DNA of 64,000 nt from the NCBI GenBank assembly GCA_963556145.1, contig OY744464.1:2418001-2482000 (forward strand). Direction: 5' to 3'. Positions within the stretch are counted from its first letter, which is position 1. Each line of letters opens with the position of its first letter. The DNA is from Hygrocybe punicea. Lineage: Eukaryota > Basidiomycota > Agaricomycetes > Agaricales > Hygrophoraceae. The notes under the pieces are model-generated. The model saw nothing but the letters and a program-made list of their open reading frames with translations. It was not told the origin of the DNA and did not search any database. Of the stretch, positions 9,543-18,827 are shown piece by piece. The translations under genes and the position numbers were made by a program.

Positions 9543-11262
9543 TGATGAACTGGAATATGCTGATGCTGTCAGAGCAGGTCTAGCTTTTGTCACAGAAGGC
9601 CAACATCATGCCTACTTGACTTGGGATCAAGCAGTTGAATATGCATTCAATACCTCTGAGTGGGCATGCAAGACAGTCAATCATGATGGAGAGCCAAACT
9701 CCTATGCTGAAGCAATGTCTCGCCCAGAAGAGGAGAGGAAACTCTGGCACAAAGCTGCTCTAGATGAGATTCAGGCCTTGATTGAGAATGGCACCTTTGA
9801 TCTGGTTCAGCTTCCACCTGGCCGCAAAGCTATTGGCAGCCGCTGGGTGTTCAAAGTCAAAAAGAATGCTGATGGATCTATTGAGCGTCACAAAGGGAGA
9901 TTGGTGGCCCAAGGATATTCGCAACGCCCAGGCTTTGATTTTACTGAAACATTTGCTCCTACTCCAAAATGGGCTGCTTTACGCGCCATCCTGGCATTGG
10001 CTGCACTTGAGGATCTCCACTTGGAGAGTGTAGACATTTCATCTGCATTTCTCAATGGAACCCTTGAAGAAGAAGTCTACATGCGCCAGCCAGAGGGATT
10101 TGTTGAGAAGGGCAATGATTGGGTCTGGCATTTGCAGAAGTCACTCTATGGGCTCAAACAGGCTGGAAGGTGCTGGCACAAGAAGCTCAATGCTGTCTTG
10201 GAGTCCATGGGCTTCAGGAGGATTGTTTGTGAACACAGCATCTGGATTTATGGCAAGGAGGACATGCGCATTATCATCCCAGTCTTTATTGATGATATGA
10301 CCATTGCCTGCAAGTCCAAGGAGAAAATCAATCAGGTCATTGCAGAACTCAAGTTGCACTTCAAGCTCAGAGAACTGGGACCCACGTCATGGCTGTTGGG
10401 TGTTGAAATCATCAGAGACAGATCCAAGCACACTCTATCACTTTCTCAGCGCCAGTACATTCTCACACTGCTGGAACGCTTTGGACTCTCTGATTGCAAC
10501 TCACTCAGCACTCCCATGGATCCTGGCTTGAAACTCAGCAATGACATGTCTCCTACATCCTCCAAAGACATTGAGGAGATGCGTGCTGTTCCATACCTCC
10601 AAGCAGTTGGTGCATTGATGTATCTTGCCACTGCTACTTGTCCTGACATTGCCTATGCTGTTGGTGTACTTGCCCGGTTCAACAAGAATCCTGGAATGAC
10701 CCACTGGAAAGCAGTGAAACATCTCTTCAGCTACCTCAAAGGCACTCTTAACCTCAAGCTTACCTATGCACCTGATCCCACATCCACTCAATTGTTCACC
10801 ACTTACACCGATGCAGACCATGGTGGCAATCCTGACAATGGACGATCCACAAGTGGTTATGTGGTGAAGATGGGCACTGGTGCAATCAGCTGGTCAAGCA
10901 AGCTTCAAGGGATTGTTGCGCTGTCAACCACAGAAGCAGAGTATGTTGCATCAACCTCTGCTGGCCAGGAAATCCTTTGGTTGTGGAATCTGTTCACTGA
11001 ACTGGGATACACCATCACCACCTCCTCACCACTTCTCATTGATAACCAATCTGCAATATCTGTTGCCAAGAATCCTGAGCATCATGGACGCATGAAACAC
11101 TTGGATCTGCGGTTCTACTGGTTGCGTGATGAAGTGGAGAAGGGCAACATTAATGTGATGCATGTCAGGACAGATGATATGCCTGCAGACATCTTGACTA
11201 AAGCTCTTGGCCGGCCCAAGGTGATTGCTAGGGTGGAAATGTTGGGATTGAGAAACTTGTAG
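9532..11262 (+). pseudogene. copia reverse transcriptase-RNase H
   Basis: This long open frame (open back to 9496) continues the polyprotein after a one-base shift near 9530. RT motifs include GSRWVFKVKKNADGS, RLVAQGYSQRPGFDFTETFA, VDISSAFLNG, KSLYGLKQAGRCW and the catalytic FIDDM at about 10285 (IDD in place of the more usual VDD). RNase H follows with YTDADHGG, STSGYV, LSTTEAEYVA, IDNQSAISVAKN and ILTKAL. The segment is uninterrupted to its stop at 11260 and is the best preserved part of the element. It lacks its own start and depends on the broken upstream frames. Confidence 0.92.
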
Positions 11263-11273
11263 AGTTGCCTGAT

Positions 11274-11283
11274 CAAGAGGGAG
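11274..11283 (+). promoter_or_regulatory. Polypurine tract
   Basis: AAGAGGGAG lies directly before the TGTTAGG start of the 3' LTR and twelve bases after the RNase H stop. This is the expected place for the plus-strand primer. Confidence 0.7.
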
Positions 11284-11333
11284 TGTTAGGTTGTGATGAG
11301 TCACTCTACCACAAGAGAGTATGGACTTAGTAG
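11284..11333 (+). repeat. 3' LTR remnant of the copia element (50 bp)
   Basis: TGTTAGGTTGTGATGAGTC is a typical copia LTR start (TG) placed right after the polypurine tract. The LTR is lost after 50 bp, where a Helitron-like 3' terminus begins (ACTTGTTTAG at 11334). Its continuation was not found elsewhere in the window. Confidence 0.7.
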
Positions 11334-11378
11334 ACTTGTTTAGAGGGCCAGTGCTTCGCATGGCATGAACGAGTTCTT

Positions 11379-11582
11379 CCTAAAGTTCCAATCTTTGCTC
11401 TGAATTGATTCACTGCCACCTCATAAATCATATTGAGCAAGACTAAGCCCGCCACACCCACCCATTATTATAGTGCAAAAGTTGTTGATGTAGACTTGCT
11501 GAGCCCAACCACTTTTTATTTTATATATCTCATGCAAATTTAGAGAAAAATTTGGCCACCCACCCACCCACACATGACTTTA
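11379..11582. other. No gene seen
   Basis: Between the outer 3' terminus and the USP-like fragment. CCACCCACCCACCC-type runs lie near 11555-11572. Nothing coding was recognised. Confidence 0.5.
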
Positions 11583-12633
11583 AGCATATATTGCCAGCAC
11601 AAGATTCTTGTCTCTTGTCATATCCCATGCAGCTCTGCCGGATTCCGACGAACTCCGCTCCGGACTTTTCCGCCGACTTATCTTATCTTATCTTCTCGCG
11701 TACGTTATTGTTCTTCTCTTGTTAATTACTATTCTTCCCCATCTCTGTTTACTCCGACCTCCTTTTCTCTTCCTCCCCTTTGTTTACTTGTCACCGTACA
11801 TAGCAACCTTTTATCCCTTTTATTTTCTTCCGAACTCCGAACCTCTTTCCGGAGTTCATATTGTCTTCATGTCTCCAAGGACATGACAATTAGTTTACCA
11901 AGTATATAAACTAGAACTACAATGTCCTGTAACTCCGTTCGGAAAATCAACTTGAGTTCCTTATTTCTTACCCACTCTCAAACTTAAGGCTTTCCCTTAA
12001 GCTCATTAATTATCTTAGTACTTAGTCCGGAACTCCGGACTAACTCCGCTCCGTCCACGTCTTCTCAATATGACTTAAGGAAGTAGTGAACCTACTTCAA
12101 GAGTTGACGTCTCCGCTCCTCTGAAGAACTCCGATCCTTCCAGAGTTGCACGCCTCTAACATCTCTGCATTGTCTAACATCAACATCCGATAATTTATCA
12201 AGCATACCGTCATATGAACAAGTATTTCCAGTAGTCATACCATCATGGAACCAAACCTTCTTGTCTGCACTTATGATTCTACTGGTGAAATGATATTGGC
12301 CATGATAAACTATTCCTTTCAACCTCAATAACTTGATGCCTTTGTCAGTCTCAAACTCAAGTGTATGACTGGTCTCAATGTCCATGAGTGGATATTCCAG
12401 AACAAGCACAGGTGGCACTTTATTGTAGAATAAGATGTGTTGCATAGCCGATTGATACTTAGAACACCTTCGATGTGTTTGTTGGGACAATGTTTCAATC
12501 CAATTCATAGTAGACCCTTGAACTGAAGTTTCTCCATGTAAAACATAACCAAGTTGATTATCCACTGGTTTTTCAGCAAATTTACACCTTGTACATTGAT
12601 GCTGAGAAGATGTGACTGCAGTGTCTACGTGTA
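11583..12633 (-). pseudogene. USP-like peptidase C-terminal fragment, split by solo LTR
   Basis: On the minus strand the fragment starts inside the Helitron-like terminus and runs HQCTRCKFAEKP (a CxxC pair), QHILFYNKVPPVLVLEYP, LKGIVYHGQYHFTSRI, KVWFHDGMTTG and LDKLSDVDVRQCRD. A 546-bp insert follows, and then KNLVLAIYA and a stop at 11583. It parallels the C-terminal domain of the 16400-18253 protein (GIVYFGEAHFTARI, VWFHDGIST, LFIYAQS). The His of YHFTSRI and the WFHDG block look like the His box of ubiquitin-specific peptidases. The N-terminal part with the catalytic Cys is absent, so the fragment cannot be active. Confidence 0.7.
11616..12161. mobile_element. Solo LTR, 546 bp, with TCTCT target duplication
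   Basis: The sequence begins TGTCATATCC and ends CTCTAACA, giving TG...CA termini with a short inverted TGT/ACA. It is flanked by identical 5-bp TCTCT (11611-11615 and 12162-12166). It interrupts an otherwise continuous USP-like coding sequence, which confirms both boundaries. The interior has repeated ACTCCG and CCGGA motifs and a TATATAAA-like box near 11900. There is no coding capacity. The size, termini and 5-bp duplication fit an LTR left after recombination between the two LTRs of a retrotransposon of unknown family. The termini do not define its strand. Confidence 0.88.
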
Positions 12634-12677
12634 CTTGGGGAAGTGGGCCATCACAAGCGTGGCATGAACGAGTTCTT
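12634..12677 (-). repeat. Diverged Helitron-like 3' terminus
   Basis: CTTGGGGAAGTGGGCC, then GGCATGAACGAGTTCTT, resembles the terminus at 18828 (CTTGTTTAGTGGGCC). The hairpin middle is changed to CATCACAAGCG. USP-like coding sequence ends exactly on its left, which fits an insertion boundary. Confidence 0.5.
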
Positions 12678-13202
12678 CTTGGTTCTATTCAATCATTTGA
12701 TGTCCATTATTTATTCTACATAATCTGCAGTTGTAATGTATAACAAGAATAATCATAGTATATGTGAACATTGTTGGAATTTGGAATCATACATTCTATG
12801 TTATCCCATTCTGTTAGTAACAATGTACTACTTGTCCTCAGTTGGGGCCTTTGATCAAGGGACTACTAATCTCTTGGACAATATTATTGACACTTGTTCC
12901 TGCCATACTTGTATATTACTAGTCAACCAACATTGTAGTGGACTGAATGTCAGTTATACAACAGTTTATCCTGGCATTTACCACTACCACTGTTACCATT
13001 ACTTACCAGTGCTCGGGCAATAAGTAACAATAAGAACTTAAGTGTTTGACATCATGTAATGTATTTATAACATTCCTATATTTAATGGCCCACTTTCCCA
13101 CCCTGAAGATTTCCTTCAATTTTGATGTCCAATATGAATTTACAAATGGTGAAAATTCTGAATGTCCCACTTTCCCACACAATAGTCCTCAATTATATTA
13201 AA
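12678..13202. other. No recognised gene
   Basis: AT-rich sequence. A 95-residue cysteine- and histidine-rich open frame on the plus strand (12736-13023) was inspected; it resembles nothing I recognise and has no supporting context. Confidence 0.4.
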
Positions 13203-13536
13203 TTACTGGTTTTGAGCATAAACTGCTAGCACAAGAATTTTATCTTCATATCTTTTAAAACCATCATCTGACATGATACCAATGTGACCATCTTGCTTAC
13301 ATGTTGCTCCAGTTGTCATACCATCATGATACCAAATTGTGCCATCTTCTGATATGAATTGAGATGTAGAGTGATATCCTCCAACATATACAATACCTCT
13401 TAGATACAAATTTACTGACTTGTCATTTACATTTACAGTTATTTGATGGCTGGTAATCATGTTTATGTTGGGATATTCTAATACCAGCAACTCAGGTGTT
13501 TTGTATAGTATATGGTACGGATAATTGAAACATTAC
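13203..13536 (-). pseudogene. Second USP-like C-terminal fragment
   Basis: Read on the minus strand: PYHILYKTPELLVLEYP, LYLRGIVYVGGYHSTSQFIS, TIWYHDGMTTGATC, GIMSDDGFKRY and ILVLAVYAQNQ, then a stop. It aligns block for block with the fragment at 11583-12633 and the C-terminus of the 16400-18253 protein, but is clearly diverged from both, so it is an independent paralogue and not a recent duplicate. An in-frame stop lies just upstream at about 13530. The catalytic Cys region is missing. It lies inside the inner Helitron-like element, probably as captured cargo. Confidence 0.65.
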
Positions 13537-13959
13537 ATAGTGGACCGAGCCATGTACCGTGTAAACAAGGCCACCAGAGATTTCTGGTGCTTCAATCAAT
13601 GGTCAGATAAACCAACCCGTCTTTGTGAAGAAATCACATATGCAATGATGCATTGGCATTCACATTGGCCTGTCATGCAACACAAGTTAAATGAATGGTC
13701 AGAATGTGTCACTGACAACAAGAAAGGAACTGTAAAACAGACATGAGAACTGTTGAGACCAGAGGGAATGGGGAACAGCAGGGGCAGTAGGAACACAACA
13801 CAGTAGAATAGCATGTTATGCACTAGCAGATGATGTGTTACAAGTGTAGCATTTAGATTTCAAAGATAAATTTGGAAATTGATTATATAATATTTGATTT
13901 CTATTTAATAATTAAATATAAGTAAATATATGAGTCAAAAATGCAAGGCCTGACACCCC
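13537..13959. other. No recognised gene
   Basis: Contains a 73-residue plus-strand frame (13525-13746) and a minus-strand shadow with no recognisable domain. It becomes AT-rich near 13860-13930, just before the GC-rich array. Confidence 0.4.
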
Positions 13960-15790
13960 CAACTTCGCGTTTTCAAGAGAAACAGGGTACGGGGATCTAG
14001 ATGAGGGGTGTGGGACGGGGTGACATGGTGAGTGAAAACGGGGGGGGGGGGGGGGGTGGTTGGGCAGACAGCCGGAATCCGAGGGCCTGAGACCCCCCCG
14101 ACCCCTCATTTTCAACGCGAATGAGGTCCGGGGGGTGTAGACTGGCCGGGGGTGGTCGAAAACGGGTGTCCTGGAGGTAGAAAAAGGGAGGGTGGTGGTG
14201 GTTGGGCAGAATGCCGGATCGCGAGGGCCTGAGACCCCCCGACCCCTCGTGGTCGACGCGAACGAGGTGCGGGGGGTGTGCACTGGTTGGGGGTGATCGA
14301 AAATCGTACAGGGTGGGGCGTCCCAGGGGATGAAAAGGGGGGGGGGTTGCCGGTTGAGCAGACAGGCGGAATGCGAGGGCCGGAGACCCCCCGACCCCTC
14401 GTTTTCGACGCGAACGAGGTGCGGGGAGTGTAACCTAGCCGGGGGTAGTCGTAAAAGCCGCAGGACGGGTTGTCCTGGGGGATGAAAAAGGGGGGGTGTT
14501 GCTGGTTGGGCAGACAGCCGGAATGCGAGGGCCTGAGATCCCCCGACCCCTCGTTTTCGACGCGAACAAGGTGCGGGGGGTGTAACCTAGCCGGGGGTGA
14601 TCGAAAACCGGACGGGATGGGGCGTCCCCGGGGGATGAAAAAAGGGGGGGTTGCTGGTTGGGCAGACAGCCGGAATGCGAGGGCCTGAGACCCCCCGACC
14701 CCTCGTATTCAACTCAAACGAGGTGCGGGGGGTGCACAGTAGCCGGGGGTGATCGAAAACCGGACGTGGTGGGGCGTCCCAGGGGATGAAAAAAGGGGGG
14801 GTTGCTGGTTGGGCAGACAGCCGGAATGCGAGGGCCTGAGATCCCCCGACCCCTCGTTTTCGACGCGAACGAGGTGCGGGGGCTGTAACCTAGCCGGGGG
14901 TGATCGAAAACCGGACGTGGTGGGGCGTCCCAGGGGATGAAAAAAGGGGGGGTTGCTGGTTGGGCAGACAGCCGGAATGCGAGGGCCTGAGACCCCTCGA
15001 CCCCTCGTATTCAACTCAAACGAGGTGCGGGGGGTGCACAGTAGCCGGGGGTGATCGAAAACCGGACGTGGTGGGGCGTCCCAGGGGATGAAAAAAGGGG
15101 GGGTTGCTGGTTGGGCAGACAGCCAGAATGCGAGGGGCCGGAGACCCCCCGACCCCTCGTTTTCGACGCGAACGAGGTGCGGGGGGTGTAGCCTAGCTGG
15201 GGGTGGTCGAAAAAGTCGCGGGACGGGCTGTCCTGGGGGATGAAAAAGGGGGGGTGTTGCTGGCTGGGCAGACAGGCGGAATGCGAGGGCCGGAGACCCC
15301 CCGACTTCTCGTTTTCAACGGGAACGAGGTGCGGGGGATCTAGACTGGCCGGGGATGGTCGACAACGGGGCTGGACCGGGTGTCCTGTTGGTAGAAAAAT
15401 GGCGGGTGGTGGTGGTGGGGCAGACAGCCGGATCGCGAGGTTTTGAGACCCCCCACTCGCGCGTTTTCAACGGGAACGAGGTGCGGGGGGTGTAGCCTGG
15501 CCGGGGGTGGTCGAAAACACGGCGGGACGGGCTGTCCTGGTGGTTGAAAAAGGGGGATGTTGGTTGTTGGGCAGATAGCTGGATCGCGAGGGCCTGGGAC
15601 CCCCCGACTCCTCGTTTTCAACGAGAACGAGGTGCGGGGGGTCTAGACTGGCCAGGGATGGTCGAACATAGGGCTGGGTGGGGCGTCCTGGTGGTTGAAA
15701 ACGTTGGGGGGCGCTGGTTGGGCACAAGGCGGGAATGTGAGGTCCTCAGACCTCCCGACCCCTGGTTTTCGATGGAAACGGGTTGCGGGG
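13960..15790. repeat. GC-rich minisatellite, ~151-bp unit, about 12 copies
   Basis: Tandem units are bounded by GAGGGCCTGAGACCCCCCG (starts near 14529, 14679, 14830 and 14981, so a period of about 151 bp). Each unit holds GTTTTCGACGCGAACGAGG, GCGGGGGGTGTA, AGCCGGGGGTGATCG, a GGGGCGTCC block, a poly-G run and GTTGGGCAGACAGC. The middle units are nearly identical; the edge units are more diverged. A run of 17 G spans 14040-14056. All open frames here are repeat artefacts. It is the same family as 480-1540. Confidence 0.9.
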
Positions 15791-16382
15791 GCTACAGACA
15801 TCAGTACTAGACCAAGGACAATAAAACTACGTCCATACCTCTGTTACACCACCCCCTCGACGATGTTGCTGTTGAGCAACAGAAGGTTTGTGCACTCATC
15901 TGAGCTCGAAAGCTCTCACTGTATATTTAAGACTCCGCTCTAATTTTAGCCACAACTCCGGACCACTCTTACTTGTTTGCATTCTAGAGACTCAGATATC
16001 ACATTTTACAACTGCCTTCAGTGGACAAAAGTGACCCAGACATACACTAAAATACAGTTAGAAATTACCACATTTTTATTGGCAGTATAACATTAGTTAT
16101 TGCATCTATACTCATTTCCTTGGCAAAGAATGGCTCACAGAGAGCCCAAATCATACCAGATCCCCTCCATATTTTTTTTCCAGCAGGACAGTCCCCATGA
16201 CATCCTCCTCATCAAATCTGGTGACAGTCTATGCAGTGTGCAAGTCAATAGAGGCTCTGAATTCTGGAATGAAACCAGTCAAACGGGATTTTGAACTCAG
16301 TTGCCATATTGGGATGCAATTTTCCCTCAGTCCCTGAGATGAATGAATGAATCACCTCAATGGCTGAAAACCGGGTTTATAA
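15791..16382. other. No recognised gene
   Basis: Mixed sequence before the 5' hairpin. GACTCCGCTC and ACTCCGGACC near 15930-15965 recall the ACTCCG-rich solo LTR at 11616-12161 and could be a short LTR relic. The 64-residue frame at 16100-16294 has no recognisable domain. Confidence 0.4.
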
Positions 16383-16415
16383 GAACGAGTTTTCCATAAA
16401 TGGAAGAACTCGTAA
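16383..16415 (-). repeat. Helitron-like 5' terminal hairpin
   Basis: The arms TTTCCAT / ATGGAAG lie within GAACGAGT and ACTCGTAA. The same hairpin occurs at 2355, 5621 and 19965. The apparent ATG at 16400 of the next open frame lies inside this hairpin, so it is not the true start of that gene. Confidence 0.65.
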
Positions 16416-18253
16416 AAAGAAAATCTCATCACATGTCAACAATTTTGGATCCTATTCGACACACAAAGATATTGGAACCTTCACTCCAAAAGCTACTTTG
16501 GAGCCAACCACATGCATCATCCTCTGATCATATACCAGGAAGATTGGACTTGTGTGTAGGCATGCCAGTGATGCTGAGAAACAATGATGCGACGGAGTGC
16601 TGCATTACCAAAGGAGCAGAGGGCATGGTTGTGGGTTGGCAGAGTGCAATAGGTCCTGAGCAACAAACTGTACTGGACACTTTATTTGTCAGATTATTGA
16701 ATCCTCCAAAAAAAATTAACATAGAAGGACTTCCTGAAAATGTTGTGCCGATTACAAAACATGTCACTTCCACCATGTGCTCATTACCCAATGATGATGT
16801 GATATCTTTGTCAAGAGAACAAGTGTTGGTACTACCTAATTTTGCAATGACTGATTATGCATGTCAAGGATGTACTCGTCCTAACAATGTAGTTGACCTC
16901 AGTAGTTGTAGAAACCACCAATCCTATTATACTTGCTTATCAAGAAGTGCTTCTGCAGCAGGAACTATCATCATGCAAGGCTTTGATCCTAAAGTAATTA
17001 CAGGTGGTGCTTCTGGATATCTCAGGCAAGAATTCAGAGAATTAGAACTGCTTGATGAGATTACCAAACTGAAATATCAAGGACTCTTACCAGACCATGT
17101 CAAGGGAGATCAGCGAAATTCTATCATTGATCAATTTAGAAAATGGAAAGGAAAGTCATATATTCCAAAAAACATTCATCATGCTATTGCATGGAAAGCC
17201 ACGGAGCAACTAAATCAATACACAACACAGCCCTCTCCATGGCAATTAATTAAACCTATGAACAAAAATCAAAAGGCAGATTTCAGAAACCTCAACTTTG
17301 TTCCTGCAAAAGGAACTCCTCCAATCACTGTCACTCATAAAAATTCCACAGCCAATGTATTGCAAAATAAAAAACGAAAATTACAACAAGTTGTAAGTTC
17401 ATCTTCCATTGTGAAAAAAAGACGAAAAACAAGTACTATTGAATTAAATGAACCAAAAGGGTTTATATGGGATGCGCAAGATTGGAGCTGTGCTTATGAT
17501 TCACTCTTTACAATATTACTAGCAATATGGAATGAAGATCCATCAAGTTGGAAAAAAAGATTCAATAGCATCAATGAAATATTAAAGATTTTGAGCTTAG
17601 GATTCAAACGATCCAAGAATCACACAACAGATTTAGAAACAGTTAGAAATACAATCAGACATTTATTGCATCAAGATAAACCCGAAATATTTCCTTATGG
17701 TCAAGTTGGCATTGCCATAAGTGATTTGGCCCATTATATAATGAAAGCAAATGAACCAATGACTTCAACTTGTCTTAAATGTATCAATTGTGAAAACATA
17801 ACCATTCTGGAAAATGATAGATGTGACGCCATCTTTCATTGTTCATATTCATTTTCTGGAACAATCTCAACATGTCTTGCTCAAATCATAGTTAATAGAC
17901 AACGGCACAAATGTCAATTGTGTTGGGGAGAGATTACTAAATTTATTGCATTTAACAAAATTCCACCTCTAATCATGTTTACAGTTGACTCTATTGAGAA
18001 TTTAATAATTAGTCAAGTTATAAACTTGTCAATAGATGACATATCCACTGCTTACACATTGAGAGGAATTGTGTACTTTGGTGAGGCACATTTTACTGCC
18101 CGCATATTCATCAACAGTATGGTATGGTTTCATGATGGTATATCAACCAGATCAATTTGCATTAATGAAGGTGATATAGATAACTTTTCAAATATTAATT
18201 TATTGTCATGTAATGGTAATAATGCTGTACTGTTTATATATGCTCAATCTTAA
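16416..18253 (+). pseudogene. Helitron Pif1-type helicase C-terminus fused to USP-like peptidase domain, N-truncated
   Basis: The frame is open from 16400 (617 codons), but the first codons belong to the abutting hairpin. The N-terminal third is the end of a Pif1-superfamily helicase: LCVGMPVMLRNN (residues 51-62), the motif V-like NFAMTDYACQGCT (147-159) and the motif VI-like YYTCLSRSAS (176-185). Walker A and B and the Rep nuclease are missing. Basic clusters KKRKLQQ and KKRRK (324-343) may be a nuclear signal. From about residue 353 comes a USP-like cysteine-peptidase domain: the Cys box DWSCAYDSLF (Cys364), zinc-type cysteines CLKCINC (458-464) and CQLC (505-508), the His box AHFTARI (His564) and WFHDG (576-580). 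It ends IYAQS. It would unwind DNA for rolling-circle transposition and perhaps cleave ubiquitin-like modifiers, but it lacks the helicase ATPase core. It could be expressed as a peptidase fragment. Confidence 0.75.
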
Positions 18254-18326
18254 TATTTGTTCTCCTGCTAAAAAAAAGGAGGGACGAGTAATATGCCATG
18301 CAAAGCAATGGCCCACACCCCACTAG
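18254..18326 (+). repeat. Helitron 3' terminus: hairpin and CTAG end
   Basis: Downstream of the helicase-USP stop lies GCCATGCAAAGCAATGGC (18295-18312). It folds as GCCATGC / GCAATGGC with one bulge. Then come CCACACCCCA and CTAG (18323-18326), followed by T. A hairpin about 10 bases before CTRR with a flanking T is the textbook Helitron 3' end. It is clearly related to the 3' ends of the non-autonomous elements (ATGCCATGC...TGGCCCAC). Satellite sequence begins directly after it. Confidence 0.65.
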
Positions 18327-18827
18327 TTTCACATTGGACGCCAATGTCACGCCAATCCTGCCCAGTCGATGCCAATGCCAATGTCTGCCAATATTCCACA
18401 TTGGATGCCAATGTCCTGCCAATACAGCACAGGTGATGCCAATGCCAATGTCTGCCAAAGTTTCACAATGGACGTCAATGTCACACCAATCCTGCCTGGT
18501 TGATGCCAATGCCAATGACTGCCAATGTTTCACATTGGATGCCAATGTCCTGCCAATATAGCACAAGTGAAGCCAATGCCAATGACTGCCAATGTCATGC
18601 CAATCCTGTCCAGTCGATGCCAATGCCAATGACTGCCAATGTCCCGCCAATATGGGACAAGTGAAGCCAATGCCAATGTCTGCCAATATGTCACATTCGA
18701 CTCCAATGTCACGCCAATACGGCACAAGTGAGGCCAATGCCAATGACTGCCAATATTTCACATTGGACGTCAATGTCACACCAATTCTGCCCAGTCGATG
18801 CCAATGCCAATGTCTGCCAATATTCCA
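18327..18827 (+). repeat. 67-bp satellite, CCAAT on plus strand, left block
   Basis: Tandem monomers of about 67 bp rich in GCCAATGCCAATG and CTGCCAATATT, orientation opposite to the array at 21125 onward. Monomers are more varied than in the main array. The block starts at the Helitron CTAG end and is cut at 18827 by an inserted element. It continues at 20000. Confidence 0.92.

Larger units (their letters stand above)
6059..11333 (+). mobile_element. Ty1/copia retrotransposon, degenerate, lacking most LTR sequence
   Basis: Domain order is Gag with zinc knuckle, aspartic protease, integrase, reverse transcriptase, RNase H. Integrase before RT defines the Ty1/copia group. The order is bounded on the left by a PBS-like site at 6061 and on the right by a polypurine tract and 50 bp of LTR. 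No 5' LTR was found: helicase coding sequence runs to within about 15 bp of the PBS. No sequence like the 3' LTR start was seen upstream. The reading frame has at least two frameshifts and two stops. It is dead as an autonomous element. Confidence 0.9.
11335..16415 (-). mobile_element. Composite Helitron-like element(s) with captured gene fragments
   Basis: The left boundary is a 3' terminus in reverse (11335-11378: CTTGTTTAGAGGGCC, hairpin, GAACGAGTTCTT). The right boundary is the 5' hairpin at 16383-16415. A second, diverged 3' terminus at 12634-12677 suggests two nested elements: an inner one (12634-16415) and an outer remnant (11335-12633). Cargo includes two USP-like gene fragments, a solo LTR and a GC-rich minisatellite. 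Capture of gene fragments and internal tandem repeats are both known for Helitrons and Helentrons. The nesting order is inferred. Confidence 0.45.

Noticed and set aside
11335..11378. Continuation of the copia 3' LTR
   Set aside because: This sequence is the shared Helitron-like 3' terminus seen at 2698 and 18828, not LTR.
12736..13023. 95-residue Cys/His-rich plus-strand frame
   Set aside because: No recognisable family, no conserved motif spacing; it lies between decayed element fragments.
13912..15810. Several 60-120 residue frames rich in Pro, Arg and Gly on both strands
   Set aside because: Repeat composition artefacts of the 151-bp minisatellite.
16400..16415. ATG at 16400 as the true start of the helicase-USP protein
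   Set aside because: This ATG lies in the terminal hairpin of the neighbouring element, and the upstream helicase motifs are missing, so the gene is truncated.
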